Source: Cunninghamia lanceolata (Eukaryota > Streptophyta > Pinopsida > Cupressales > Cupressaceae). From it: a stretch of 64,000 nt of DNA. The translations under genes were made by a program, and so were the position numbers. Shown here piece after piece: positions 12,601 to 25,976 of the stretch (positions are counted from its first letter, which is position 1; each line of letters starts with the position of its first letter). The stretch spans positions 12,886,001 through 12,950,000 of the forward strand of contig BSBN01001965.1 of assembly GCA_027924645.1 (NCBI GenBank), in the 5' to 3' direction. The notes beneath the pieces were generated by a model. It was not told the DNA's origin, did not search any database, and saw only the letters and a list, made by a program, of their open reading frames with translations.

Positions 12601-13465
12601 ATCCCAAGCCAAATTCTTTTCAATTCCCACCAATATTTCTTTGTTTCTCTCAATTCTCCCCTCTTCTAGACAATGAACTCCACATGACAAAAATAAGAAA
12701 AAATGAAAATGAAGGTGTGTAAACCCTCTCCAAAATTCCTCCTAAATAAAAACTCCAAAAACTTCCAAAAAGAAAAAAAATATGACTTTTCCCCAAAAGA
12801 TTAATTTAAATAAAATTGAATAATAATAAAATGAAATTATCCAAAAAAAATACTATTATAAAATAAAACAATTAAATTAATTTAACACTCTCATAAATGA
12901 TATAAATGGAATTTATAAAATAACAAAAATTACCACAACTATACAAAAATTAAAACAACGTCAAACAATAACATATTAGCCTTAACCCCTTCCTTGGGTT
13001 AGGCTAGGCTTAACTGGATGACCTAGGGTTTATGGAGTCTCTAAATTCCACTTAAGGGATCTTGACCACCCACCTATACACTCAAGTTCAAATATTAGTT
13101 TATCATGATAATAATAGCTGAAGCAACGTAATGTATAAAAAAATCATTTAAATAATCAAATCACATGATTACAATTTAAATAATTTATTTAATTCACTAG
13201 CATAAAAATATTCACTACTTCCAAATCTCTTTCTTTCTAACATAAAATAAGTCTGAAAATTCATTTGATTAACTTAATCAAAATATTGTCCAACCATATT
13301 AATCATAAAGTATAATCATGTCCAAAGGCTCATCAAACATAATGTCTAATAAAATAGCATAAATGTCCATAGTTATCCAAACCAAACCCAGTATGTAGTC
13401 CATCTAGCATACTCAAATAGTCTAAGTCATGATAACCAAAACAATGTAAAAAGAATGGCCTCACA
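9633..13465 (-). repeat. 5' LTR of the chromovirus (right copy, 3833 bp)
   Basis: It has the same ends (TG...CA) and sequence as 856-4818. It differs by scattered substitutions, a missing segment of about 145 bp near 12775, and a short duplication around 11760-11800 where ACTTTTCCAA-type sequence is repeated. As the 5' LTR it would hold the promoter; I could not place a convincing TATA box with confidence. Confidence 0.93.
12020..12457 (-). CDS. LTR-internal ORF, 5' LTR copy (unknown)
   Basis: This is an open frame of 145 codons in the element's sense strand, about 1 kb from the outer end of the 5' LTR. It begins MIVESLCMLLYFVGIG and includes a run of hydrophobic residues at each end and VSRPMGFSSL at the C-terminus. 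The 3' LTR holds the same ORF (3218-3649) in 143 codons. No family is recognised. It could be a chance ORF, because both LTRs were identical at insertion and shared openness is not evidence of selection. Confidence 0.22.
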   Translation of the reverse strand: MIVESLCMLLYFVGIGLFMGAALHLDESLPCVWGRERRGASLGESISSLCIQTEGMRLSVKKYVVVKLEEWVYNVVIGCGSMYLFGDMDVVLYGSFVFCGVTEMVFMTIMFWFISPRGMLSPFSPCFGSSLDPLFVSRPMGFSSL

Positions 13466-14032
13466 GAATAAATGGTGCCTAGAAATGTGATAGAAGTAAG
13501 AAGTTTCATGGGTCTTGCCGGGTACTATAGGAAATTTGTGAATTTTTTTTTCTAAAATTGCAAATCCAAAGAAAGAATAAAAAGTCTATATGGACTAAGC
13601 AATGTGATAAGGCATTCCAAATTATAAAAGAGAAATTAACCACAACTCCAATTTTAAAAGTTCCTGACCCAAATGGATCCTTCTCGGTTGTAATTAATGC
13701 TTCAATCGAAGGTCTAGAAGTCCATGAGTACTCATGCAAGAAGAAATGAAGTAGCTTATGAGTCTCAAAAACTGAAGACACATGAAGTAAACTATGCCTC
13801 ACATGATCTAGAATTGGTAGCCATGGTGGAAATATTTTCTCTTAGGGAAACCTTTCGAGTTAAGGATAGACCATCAAGGGCTAAAATAAATGTTCACTCA
13901 ACCCCATCTTAATGCAAGACAGAGAAGGTGGCTAGAATTTCTAAGTATGATCTTGAGATTGAATATATCGAGGGTGAGGAGAATAGAGTGACTGATGCAT
14001 TAAGTAAAAGAAGACACATTATAGTAACATCA
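13466..14032 (+). pseudogene. Ty3/gypsy RT-RNase H remnant, right half
   Basis: This continues the fragment cut at 855. It reads MVPRNVIEVRSFMGLAGYYR and KFVNF, then KSIWTKQCDKAFQIIKEKL and TTTPILKVPDPNGSF, the standard connection and start of RNase H. Next come ASHDLELVAMVEI, a degraded HDLELAAVV block, and finally YDLEIEYIEGEENRVTDALS followed by KRRH, the RNase H end. At least three frameshifts and a stop interrupt it. It has clearly been dead longer than the chromovirus that split it. Confidence 0.8.
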
Positions 14033-14045
14033 AGTAAAAAATAAA

Positions 14046-16497
<2,452 letters not shown>

Positions 16498-16514
16498 AAC
16501 AAAGTTGAATTATA
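16498..16514. repeat. LINE target site duplication, left copy (17 bp)
   Basis: AACAAAGTTGAATTATA occurs here and again, identical, at 26094-26110. The two copies are the only long match between these flanks and bracket the whole LINE. Confidence 0.85.
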
Positions 16515-16519
16515 TAGGG

Positions 16520-16705
16520 AGAGACCCTTTGGTGAAATGGTGGGGCTTCTTGCTTGTAGTGCCAACAACCAAGGTTCAAACCCCGCGGGGTTGCCCTCTA
16601 CCGCATCAAAAATTGAGGTTGCTTACTCTTCAAGAGGGGAGACTTTGTGGTGAAATGGTGGGGCTTCGGCCTATAGAGCCAACAACTCAGATTCAAAACT
16701 CTTGG
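16520..16705 (+). promoter_or_regulatory. Two tandem tRNA-like (Pol III type) promoter modules
   Basis: Module 1 has an A-box match TGGTGAAATGG at 16530-16540 and a B-box match GTTCAAACC at 16574-16582. Module 2 repeats the A-box TGGTGAAATGG at 16648-16658 with a weaker B-box, GATTCAAAAC, at 16690-16699. The spacing of about 32-34 bases fits a tRNA-type internal promoter. Surrounding words (GTGGGGCTT, GCCAACAAC) are also shared, so the module was duplicated. This could be a dimeric tRNA-derived SINE at the 5' end, or the LINE's own 5' leader. Confidence 0.55.
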
Positions 16706-16919
16706 TAAGTTTTTATTTTTAACTACAAGAACCTTGAAATGATGGGTGATTAGATCTACAACTTTCACACTCAATCAAGATTTGAACCTGCTCTTGTCAT
16801 GGTTGCCGTCAACCCAAGGGGGCCCTCTACCCCCTACTAGGCCCTCTGGTGGAATTTGTTGTTGTTACTACCCAAGCAGTACTACCGAGTGGGATTCCCC
16901 AGCCTCAGGGCCAAACCCC

Positions 16920-18290
16920 TAGGCTTGGAAAAAGGCCCTTCTGGGTGAAGAAGAACATTTTGAGGAAGACCAGACCGAACTTGTGCTATTAGAGACGAAG
17001 AATGGTACTGGCCTCCAAATACCGGATCACATGATGGAGAAAATCATTTCTTCCATGGAACTCTCACTGGTGGGTAAATTACAGGCCCTGAGACTTAACA
17101 TAGACATGGTTAGGAGATGGATTGCATCAAGATGGAAGCTGAAAGGTAGTGTCTCCACTAATGCTATGGTGGGGGGCCTCTTCCTCTTCAAATTTATTGC
17201 TAAAGAGGACCTATTGGATATCTTAGCAAGTGGTCCCTACATTTATGGAAAACATAACCTATGCCTTAGACACTAGAAACCTAGTTTTGACACAGCTCTA
17301 GAGCTAAACAAGTTAGCGTTGGTCAGAGTCAAACTACCTGGCCTCCCACTAGAATAATGGGACAAGGAAATCATCACGTGGATTGGAAATTTGTTTGGAA
17401 AGTTCATTGCGTTGGAAGGAACCACCAAGCACAAAACAAGGTTAGTATATGCTCATTTTTGTGTTAGTGTAGACATCAATAAAACCCTCCCTAACAGTAT
17501 TAACATACAATCAAAGTATGGAAGCTAGGAACAACCCTTGGTATATGAGAACTCTACCATGTTCTACCAGAACTGCTCAAGGAAAGACCATTTGATAAAT
17601 GAGAATAAATTCCAGAGGAACAAAAAACATGAGGAAACAAGGGAAGAAGAGGTGAGTGTTGAGGAATACCCATTTAAGGAGGACTTGCTCAGCATCATCA
17701 AGTCCCTAGAAAACCCTAAACAATAGGCTAGAACCTAGGAGAAAGGCTTTCCAATTGCTGATTAGCCGAGTTTAGACCACGGCCAAATCGAGACTATTGA
17801 CTCAGAGGAGACGAAAGAAGGAGAAATCAGAGGCCAAGAGAAGGAAAATGGCTATTCAATTGTGGATCAGCCAAGTTCATACCATGGCCAAGATGAGACT
17901 GTGGAGTTAGAGGAGATGGAAGAAGGAGAAACTAGAGGGAGGACCCCCAAAGAGAAAAAAAATACCCATACCTCTTAAGGATGATTCTGGGGTCATACTA
18001 GCTATCTTAGAGCATTCCAAGGAGTTGAATAACCTAGTGAAATTGACTACCTCACCCCCTACTAGAGTACTATCACATGGCGTTGGCCCCAACTCCACAT
18101 GGACCAACCAAGAAGGCTAGGTGACCCCCAAAAAGAAAGGTAAAGGAAATCAGAAAAAGTCTGCGGACATGGGAACAAATGGGAATGCAAGTAGACCCTT
18201 TCAGAGAGAAACAAGAAATAGGGAGGCCAACAAGGAAATTGCTATAGGAAGACAAAGTACCCTAGAGGTTATCTCTAGGCGGGGTAACAA
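16920..18290 (+). pseudogene. LINE ORF1 (DUF4283 / gag-like)
   Basis: ORF1 of plant L1 elements encodes an RNA-binding protein. The stretch 16983-17276 encodes MVRRWIASRWKLKGSV and GGLFLFKFIAKEDLLDI then ASGPYIYGKHNLCL, the DUF4283 fold common to plant LINE ORF1 proteins. After a TAG in place of the expected Trp (17274-17276) the frame goes on to RVKLPGLPLE and then a decayed zinc-knuckle, FYQNCSRKDHLINE, in which the first Cys reads Tyr. Another TAG replaces Trp at 17526-17528. The C-terminal part (17640-18290) is a charged, Glu/Lys-rich tail in several frames. I could not fix the true start; GLEKGPSG-type sequence near 16925 lies just upstream of the first clear codons. Confidence 0.72.
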
Positions 18291-21200
18291 ATGAGAGTTC
18301 TCTCTTGGAATGTTAGGGGTCTCAATAGCCCTTGAAAGTAGTTCATGGTGAAGAACTACATATATGAAATCAAGGTTGACATAATCCTACTCCAGGAAGT
18401 TAATATGAATGAAGAAAACTTTAAAAAATTTGCCAATAAAGTCTAGCCTATGGATGACTACCTTATCAACCCCTCTACTGGGACCTCAAGAGGCCTTGTC
18501 ACTATGTGGAACAAGAATATTTTCACTAGAACCTACTACTCTCATAACAAAAACTAGCCTAGAAGTGAAGTTCATTGTCAATAAGGAGGAATGAAAAATT
18601 ATAAATATGTATGCCCCTAATACCAGAAGTGATAGAAAGGACCTCTAGGAAAACCTTGTCCCTAGAATCAATATGGAGAAAAGGACAAAATGGATGCTGG
18701 CAGGTGATTTCAATACCCCTTTATTCCCCTCTGAAAAGTCAGGGGCATCACTGACTACTCTGACAGCATGATTGATCTAGCTAACTTCCTTAATCAAACT
18801 AGATTTATGGAAATTGAGGTTAATAACCAACTCTTCTCCTGGATTAATAGAAGGAGAGATCAGCTAATTCAAGTACAACTAGACAAATTCTTGGTCTCTT
18901 CCAATTGGGACATTCTTCAACACTCCACTTTGATAGCCCTTCCCTGCACTATTTCGGATCACAATGCTCTCCTCTACTTCTAGAGAGAAGGTATCTCGAA
19001 AAGTCCTTTCCCATTCAGATATGAAACCATGTGGGCCTCTCACCCTAACTTTAGAGATTGCATCAATGACTAGTGGAGTATCACGGTTTACAAATCTCCT
19101 ATGTTTAGACTTACTCAAAAGCTCATCCATGTTAAGTAGAAAGTCAAAGGGTGGAATAGGTTATGTTTTGGCAATATCATGAATTGTAAGAATCAAATCT
19201 TTGTTAGTCTCTTAGAAATCCAAGGAAACATGGCCAAGGGAGACAAAAGTGAGACTAACTTCAATAAGGAAGAGGCTCTCTAGAAGGAGCTAAGAAAAAT
19301 CATGAAAAAGGAAGAAATCTTCTAGAAATAGAAGTCTAGGGTGCAAGGGCTGACCGAGGGTGATCGAAACACATCATTATTTCATCAGTCTACCATGAAA
19401 CATAGGAAAAGGAATAGAATTTCCAAGCTCCTTGATGAGAACAATAGGGAAGTCAACTCTGTGGCTGATTTGGGGACTCTGGCCTCCAACTACTTTAGGA
19501 ACTTTTTAGTAGAACAAAGGAACACTAATGACCATACTGTAGTGGATGATCTATTGGACTATATCCCTTCCATTCTCACTACTGAAGACACTATCAGCAT
19601 GTTGGCTCCCATTACTGAGGAAGAATTCAGGACTATTATGTTCTTTATGGGGGCATTCAAAGCCCCAGGCCTAGATGGGTTTCCCCCCGGCCTTCTTCCA
19701 AGACTTCTGGGAAATCATTGGCTTTGATGTCACTACTGCTATCAGGGACTTCTTCAAGACAACCCAGATTCTCAAACAAATCAATTCCACTTTCATATCC
19801 CTTATTCCTAAGAAGAACTCCCCTGAGAAAATGGTTGATTTCCACCCTATTAGCCTCTGCAACACCATCTACAAGATTTTCATGAAAGTGCTAGTCCTCA
19901 GACTCCAACCTTTGCTTGATAGCCTCATCTCTAACTGTCAAAAAGGTTATTTTTTTAGCAAATAGATTGCCACGCGGCCATCTCCATGCATGAAATTATA
20001 CATTCGATGGACAGAAGTAACACCCCTAGCATGGCTCTCAAGATGGACATTTCTAAGGCTTATGAAAAAATTTCTTGGAACTTCCTCTTTTTAGTTCTCA
20101 GGAAATTTAGCTTCTAGGATAAAATGATAACCTTGATACATGAATGTGTCACTATGGTTAAATATTTGGTTCTCATCAATGTTTCTCCCCAAGGTTTCTT
20201 TAATACGGGTAGAGGTATTGGATAGGGTGATCCTCTCTCTCCCTACTTGTTCATCATTATGGTGGAGGTCATGGGTAGGAACATTCTCTCCCACTTGGAT
20301 AGACAAGACCTGAAAGGGGTCAAAGTTGCGTCAAGGGTGAGGCCCTGGGCTATCTAACAATTCGTTGATGACACTATGCTTTTTGGTGCAGCTTCAGTCA
20401 TGGAAGCCAGAATATGGAAAAAATTGCTAAACTCTTATGTTGATGCCTCTAGATAGTGTATAAATTATGAAAAGAGTAACGTGTTCTTCTTTAATACTGA
20501 TCTAGTTCTTTAGGAGAAGGTCAAGAAAATTCTAAACTGTAATCAGGCCAACCTCCCGGTGACCTACCTCGGTCTTCCCCTCATGGTTAAGGAAGTGACC
20601 CCTAATTTCTAGAACTCTGTCTTGGAGAGAATTCAAAGGAAGATGGAAGGTTGGAAAGGGAAACTCTTGAGCCAAGCTGGTAAACACCAACTCCTAAAGG
20701 CCTCTTTGCAAGGAATTCCCACCTATTACCTAGCCCTATTTAAAATGCCCAGGTACATAGCAAAGAAATTTGAAACAATTCAGAGAACATTTTTATGGAT
20801 AGGAGTTGAGGAGAAGAAGAGAATGTCTCTTATCAAATGGGAGAAAATTTTCCTTTCCAAGATCCAAGGGGGATTGGGGATAAGAAATACTCAAGTGATG
20901 AATAAAGCCTTGTTGGCCAAGATTGGATGGAACTTCCACAAGGAAGATAAGGACTGGGTTCAAATAATGAAAGCCAAGTACCTCCATAATGGGGAAAAGA
21001 TTGAGTTAATTGAAAGGGACAGCCTTCCTAAAGGGTTTGTCATCTGGAACAAAATGATCAAATCTAGAAGAACATTGTCCCAAGGTATAAAGTGAAAACT
21101 AGGAAAAGGAGACAAAATCGGGTTCTGGGAAGATAATTGGCTCCATGAGACTCCCCTATCCAACTAGGAAAACAACAACATTAAAGATATAGATGTCACT

Positions 21201-22430
21201 TTTTTTGGGAAGTTTGTCAGTAACTACATCTTGGGGCAGAACCATGATCAAAGAAAATGGAAGAACATCATTGATTGCTGGGGAGGTAGCCAGATTGAGA
21301 AACATGGATGTTTGTCTTTGCAATTGGAATTGAGGAACCATAGAATGCCTTTATTCCCTAGGGGGATGAAATGCTATGGGCCTAGGACCAAAACGGGGCC
21401 TTCTCAGTTAAATTGGTTTACAATATGCTAACTAACAGAGGTCAAGATAGCAACTTGTGGAAGAAAGTCTGGAATAAAAACTTGACTCCTAAGATCAATT
21501 TTTTTTTGTGGGCTACCACTCACCATGGATAATCTCAACATGAGAGGATTTCAACTAGTCAACAGATGTGCTCTCTGTCAAAAAGAGGAAGAAACTATAC
21601 AACATATCCTCTTCCATTGTGACTTCACCAAGGAGGTCTGGGGAAGGACCTTGACTCTCCTCAGCATAGATTGGGTGCAAAATGAAAACCTAACAGAATT
21701 CATACACAATTGGAGCTTCCCTTTATCTCACCCAAGGATCAGAGAACTTTGGAGGTAAATCCCCCCTCACTTGGGCTGGAGTATCTGGAAAGAAAGAAAC
21801 AACAGAATTTTTAGGGAAATGATGAAGTCTGTCAAGGAAGTTTTCTTCTCCTTTTGTAGAATGGTCTCGAAAAACACTTCCATTAGTACCTTGAAAGCTC
21901 ATAAGGAACCCCCCACTTAGTTGGAAATTTAGATTACCAAGAACTATGGTCTGATAGCTAACATAACCATCTTTGACAACTCTAAGTAGCTTTCCAGACA
22001 AAACACCATCTAGAGACCTCTCCTAAAGGACTAGGCCAAACTCAACTTTGAAGGAGCTGAGAAAAAGGCCATTGGAGTGGCTAGTGCGGGTGGTGTCATA
22101 AGAAGTGACCAAGGGAAGTTCATTACTGCTTATACTGGAGGCATTGGCACCCAGTCCAACAATATGGCAGAGGGGTTAGCTCTTTTATGCGGTCTTAAAT
22201 TGGCTCTTTCCTTGAGTCTGGATAATTTACAAATTGAGGATGATTCAAAAATAATAATTGATGCTACCTTAGGCAAAACTAACAGTGGATGGAAACTCAA
22301 ATATATCATTAAAGAAATCAAGAGCTTACTGATTGGGTTGACACAGAAGGAGATAGGACATACCTACCATGAAGGAAACAAAGTGGCCGATGGTATGGCT
22401 AATCTGGGTCAGTGCTTGAGTGATTAGAGA
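18291..22430 (+). pseudogene. LINE ORF2: endonuclease, reverse transcriptase, RNase H
   Basis: ORF2 nicks the target and copies the RNA in place. The ATG at 18291 begins MRVLSWNVRGLN, the usual start of the exonuclease-endonuclease-phosphatase domain. Endonuclease motifs follow: LLQEV at about 18387-18401, LAGDFN at 18697-18714 and SDHNA at 18954-18968. RT blocks include APGLDGFP (about 19660), GIG-stop-GDPLSPYLF (20215-20250) and the catalytic FVDD intact at 20361-20372. A CxxC...HxxxxC motif (CALCQKEEETIQHILFHC) lies at about 21570-21625. A terminal RNase H (22077-22427) carries AGGVIRSDQGKF, NNMAEGLALLCGLKLAL, and HTYHEGNKVADGMANLG. There are well over ten in-frame stops, mostly TAG at Gln or Trp sites, and a few frameshifts (for example near 19690). 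Confidence 0.9.
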
Positions 22431-23041
22431 TGTTGGCGACAATTTGAAAACCTCCCCAATCAAATTCAAAAACTCCTATGAACAAAGAATGACTTTATAC
22501 CTAAGTCTTCATGAATTTAAATATTTTTAAGTCTAGTTCATGGGCTAAGGATTGCCTTAGGTACTGTTTGAAAAATGATTATAATAATAATGATTATTAG
22601 ATGAGGAAAGGTACTAAAGGATCTAGTGATGGTATGGAATATCGACAAATCAGCTTTGAGAAAAGTATTAAGTGCAAAAGGATGATGTGCCACAAAACCA
22701 ACATGAAGATGGGGACGAACCAAGGGGTTAATCACATGGTCAATCACGTGCCTAGTGATGGCTTAAAACTCCTAATCTCCATAACATCCAACTCAGGGAT
22801 AGTAATTATTTGATGGGCTAGCTTGCTAGCTTGCATGAGGTTAAGCTATGGAATAATGTCTTATCGAATGGAGAGGTGTCAAGTTCATCATGAATTTGCA
22901 TGCCTTGAGCTATCTGCAAGATCATATTAACATCAAATTTATTTTTTCACCACAGAGTGCTTTCAAGTTGTCTGAAATTGCTAATGGTGGTGAAGAGAGC
23001 TGCTTGCAAAGAATCTCATTCCTGTCAAAAAATTTTGCTAA
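22431..23041 (+). other. Non-coding stretch between LINE ORF2 and the third coding region
   Basis: No reliable frame is present. Short pieces such as a Phe-Lys-Leu-Ser-Glu-containing frame near 22960 may be the 5' end of the downstream coding region in another frame. A short T/A repeat lies at 22575-22600. Confidence 0.35.
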
Positions 23042-24061
23042 GAGGGGTTGCTTTCTGTAAATGGGGGGGATAGGACCCAGACTGAACCTGAATCCTATGA
23101 GGAATTCAAAAATAATGAGACCCTTTGGCACATTTTCCAGGAGGACAAGGTGGCACCATTTTTAGAATGCCTTCAAGGGCATGATGAAAAACTTATCCAT
23201 AAAGCTTGCGCGATCATGGAATAATAAACATGTTTGAAAGTGGGAGGAGTTGGGTTTGAAGTTACTGAAGAAGTTATTGGGATGGCTATTGGGATGACTA
23301 CGAATTCTATGAAACACAAAAAGAGCAGCAAGGTCTCTGACCCAGAAGGTATGGCCTTGTTTCTGAACAAAGATGAAGCTTTGCATAGCCTGCAAGGAGG
23401 GTTCGATAGGGAGCAGCTACCAAAACCTTGGGATGATGTGTACTACATGATTATCAAATACTTCACACTTGAAGGTAGGTTCTGCTGGTTCTTCCACTAC
23501 CATTTTGCATTACTGAATCACTTTAGGTGCAACAAATACATCAGCTTTCCTTTTTTCTTGCTTTCTTCTCTAGAAACTTCTATTGAGGCTATCATAGAAC
23601 AACACAAGAACGACCCTGAGAAGCCTCCCATACCACTCCACCAAGGGTTAATTTACAAGCTCTACAAATTTCACCTTGCCCTCTGCCCACCGAAGAAGGT
23701 CCTTGCTACTCGGGTTGATAGCCCCACTGCCTCGCCTAAAACCAAACTAAAACCCACCCCTAGAAATCCCATGATTATCATGGAAGTAACCCCTGAGCAC
23801 TATACCCAATCTCACAAAACTGCCAAGTCCTATTCAACCAAGAAGAAAACCCCTTTGTTGGCTTTCCCTAAGGAATACCTGAAGACGGCCAACCCTAAAA
23901 CCAAAAGAAAGTTGACTGTTAGTGATGTGAAAGATGATACTCCCCTCAAGAAGGGTAAGGTGGGCAAAGATGGGGGTAGCACCTCAGTGAATTCTGAGGA
24001 TAACCCTACCGTGGAAATCCATAATTTGGAGGAAGGGGATGATGATGCAGAGCAAGGGTAA
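23042..24061 (+). pseudogene. Third LINE-interval coding region, part 1 (unknown, transposon-associated)
   Basis: One frame (codon phase of 23090) runs from 23042 to the TAA at 24059-24061, broken only by a TAA-TAA pair at about 23222. It reads ESYEEFKNNETLWHIFQED, then VGGVGFEVTEEVIGMAIG, and IKYFTLEGRFCWFFHYH. It continues with LLNHFRCNKYISFPFFLL and HHQGLI-type sequence (PLHQGLIYKLYKFHLAL). The C-terminal third is low complexity, with many Lys, Thr and Pro, and ends acidic (LEEGDDDAEQG). The N-terminal layout resembles the uncharacterised domain found in many plant transposon-associated hypothetical proteins; that likeness is from memory and needs a profile search. I cannot give a function. 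It lies inside the LINE target duplications, so it moved with the element or was inserted later. Confidence 0.5.
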
Positions 24062-25313
24062 TCAATAAATCATTTTGACTGACTTGGAGGTCTTCAACAA
24101 TGGGCCTCACCACATCAGGACAGCAATACTTTCCTATCACTTGAAACTCTCAAGATTATAAACAATGACATGTAACATGTAACACTTCACTTGGCAAGGT
24201 GCTCTGACACATTCCATTTCTTTAAAAAATTTCATGTGATTTCTTACGCAAGCCCAAGCCAACACTTGACCGACCTTTTAAGCCTGCACTCAAGGTTCTT
24301 GTTCCAATTTGAATAACAACACATATTTTGTTCTTGAACCCTCAAGATTATGAGTAGTGACATAAAATTGAGAAATACAACACAAGGCATGGAGAACTTG
24401 GCCCATTCAACCCATTACAATACATTACTATGGTTTTCACAAACAAATTCTAAACCAACTTTTGACAGTCACAATACACTAGTCACTGTCACATGCTGCA
24501 ATTAGGACTTTTAGGCTTAATATCAAATAATGAAGAGAATGGTCTAGCACCCCTCTTGATTCCTTACAAGGAATCTAATCACTTTTCACAAACACCCATT
24601 ATTGAATCCATCAATGACTTCAAATAACCTACTTTATAAGACTGTCACAGGCAAATTACTGACACAGACCCCAATAACTCTCATACAAGTGCAAATGGTG
24701 AAATGTCCTTTTCTAGGACTGTGAACACCACCATGACAGAGGTTTCCACCAAATATCATGAAATTTCAATAGTGGAAACCTTGTCAAAACATTTTTGTTT
24801 GTTCACTGAAAACCCTAGGTAGGGTTATGATAGTTGTTACAAAAACAACTATAAATTGCACAAAACTTAATCAAAATTTATCAAACCAAATGCATTCAAA
24901 AGATAAGACTTCCCTTCAACTCTTCCAATTATTTTTAGGGTTGTACACACAGTACCAGTCCATACAAAACACAAAATACAGTCTATTTTCAAGAAAATGT
25001 AGTTACAAAGTGTACAAAACTGAGTTTCTTTCATTCAAAACTCCTCACCAACCCTTGGGATCATGTTTACAATACATATCTATGTTGTTACAAGCATTTA
25101 CCAACCTCCAACCAACCCACAACTTATTTTTTTTAACAAATATTGCAAAGGTTGTCATTATAACATTTGAGCAACTTGTACATCTTTTGCCTTCATTGCA
25201 CCTAATGACCCAAAATGGTCCTAGATGGACTTAGAATGGTCTCAAATGACCTTATTTACATAAATCAAGACAAAAAAAAAACCCAAAATTTCCTAACATG
25301 AACCAAAGTGTAT
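24062..25313. other. Non-coding insert of about 1.25 kb splitting the third coding region
   Basis: Sequence rich in A, C and T, with no recognisable frame; words such as CTCAAGATTAT recur (24140-24160 and 24340-24355). A short poly-A run is at 25271-25280. The acidic coding sequence that stops at 24061 resumes in character at 25314. I found no clean target duplication or LTR ends, and GT/AG sites that would splice the two frames together in phase are absent. Confidence 0.45.
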
Positions 25314-25976
25314 CAGGATGCCACTACACCAGATGACAACTCTGTGGAAAGTGGGGATAGTAGTGATGTCAAGAGGGATGAGGAAAATGTTGCTCCTTAG
25401 AGTAAGGGGAGGGTCCAGTCTACCAGGAGATTGACAAGATTGGCTACCAAGCCCACCACGGTGTGCAAGAAGTAGGGTTACATTGTTGAGCCGGAAGAGG
25501 CTGAGAAGAACCTGGATGGGGAAACTAAGGCTATGTTTTAGGAGGACACTATGGTTCTTGAGACCATGAATGAAGGACCTAGCAACTTCCCTAAATTTAA
25601 TGCTCAGATTTCGAAGACAGATAGCTCAGAGAAAACCATATAGGAAACTGATAAAAGAAAAAAGGGTAAAAAGACTATCAACAAAGGTAAAGAATCAGAG
25701 GACATCAACACCAGAATGATAGTGCTAGATTAAAAGTTTACAACCCTGGCTAGGTTTACTGGGAAAGTCATGCACAGGTCTGCAACCACTTTGATTGTGC
25801 TACAGGATATAGAGCTCACCAAGCATGGTCTGAAGGACAAAGAACTCAAGGAGTACGAGGACATGTACCAGTCCTCACTGAGGATTGGGAGCATCTCTTC
25901 AACTAGCCCTAGGGGATTTTCTATATTTTCTTTGTGTATGTATTTTGTTTATTGGTTGTTTATCTTCTATCTTTAG
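25314..25976 (+). pseudogene. Third LINE-interval coding region, part 2 (unknown)
   Basis: A single frame continues from QDATTPDDNSVESGDSSDVK through TRRLTRLATKPTT, EPEEAEKNLDGETKAMF and KRKKGKKTINKGKESED to the C-terminus. The last stretch, 25770-25976, is open and ends in a hydrophobic segment, FSIFSLCMYFVYWLFIFYL. Five in-frame stops occur, and four are TAG where Gln (CAG) fits the context (P-Q-S-K, K-K-Q-G, F-Q-E-D and I-Q-E-T). The acidic and then basic composition matches the tail of part 1. The terminal hydrophobic run could be a membrane anchor or read-through into LINE 3' sequence. No family is recognised. Confidence 0.45.

Larger units (their letters stand above)
856..13465 (-). mobile_element. 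Chromovirus (Ty3/gypsy, probably Tekay/Del-like) with giant LTRs
   Basis: This is a complete LTR retrotransposon of about 12.6 kb on the minus strand, bounded by TG...CA LTRs. An exact 5-bp target duplication, GAATA, lies at 851-855 and 13466-13470. The order in its own sense is 5' LTR (9633-13465), primer site, gag, protease, RT, RNase H, integrase, chromodomain-like tail, polypurine tract and 3' LTR (856-4818). RT before integrase defines Ty3. The GPY/F-like module and chromodomain-like C-terminus indicate a chromovirus. LTRs near 4 kb are typical of the Tekay/Del group, but that placement is inference. By eye the LTRs differ at about 2% of sites plus one indel of about 145 bp, so the insertion is the youngest in the window. 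The internal frames carry stops and frameshifts, so the copy is not autonomous. Confidence 0.93.

Noticed and set aside
24058..25316. An intron between the two parts of the third LINE coding region
   Set aside because: GT at 24058 and AG at 25315 exist, but splicing them shifts the reading frame away from the continuing acidic frame.
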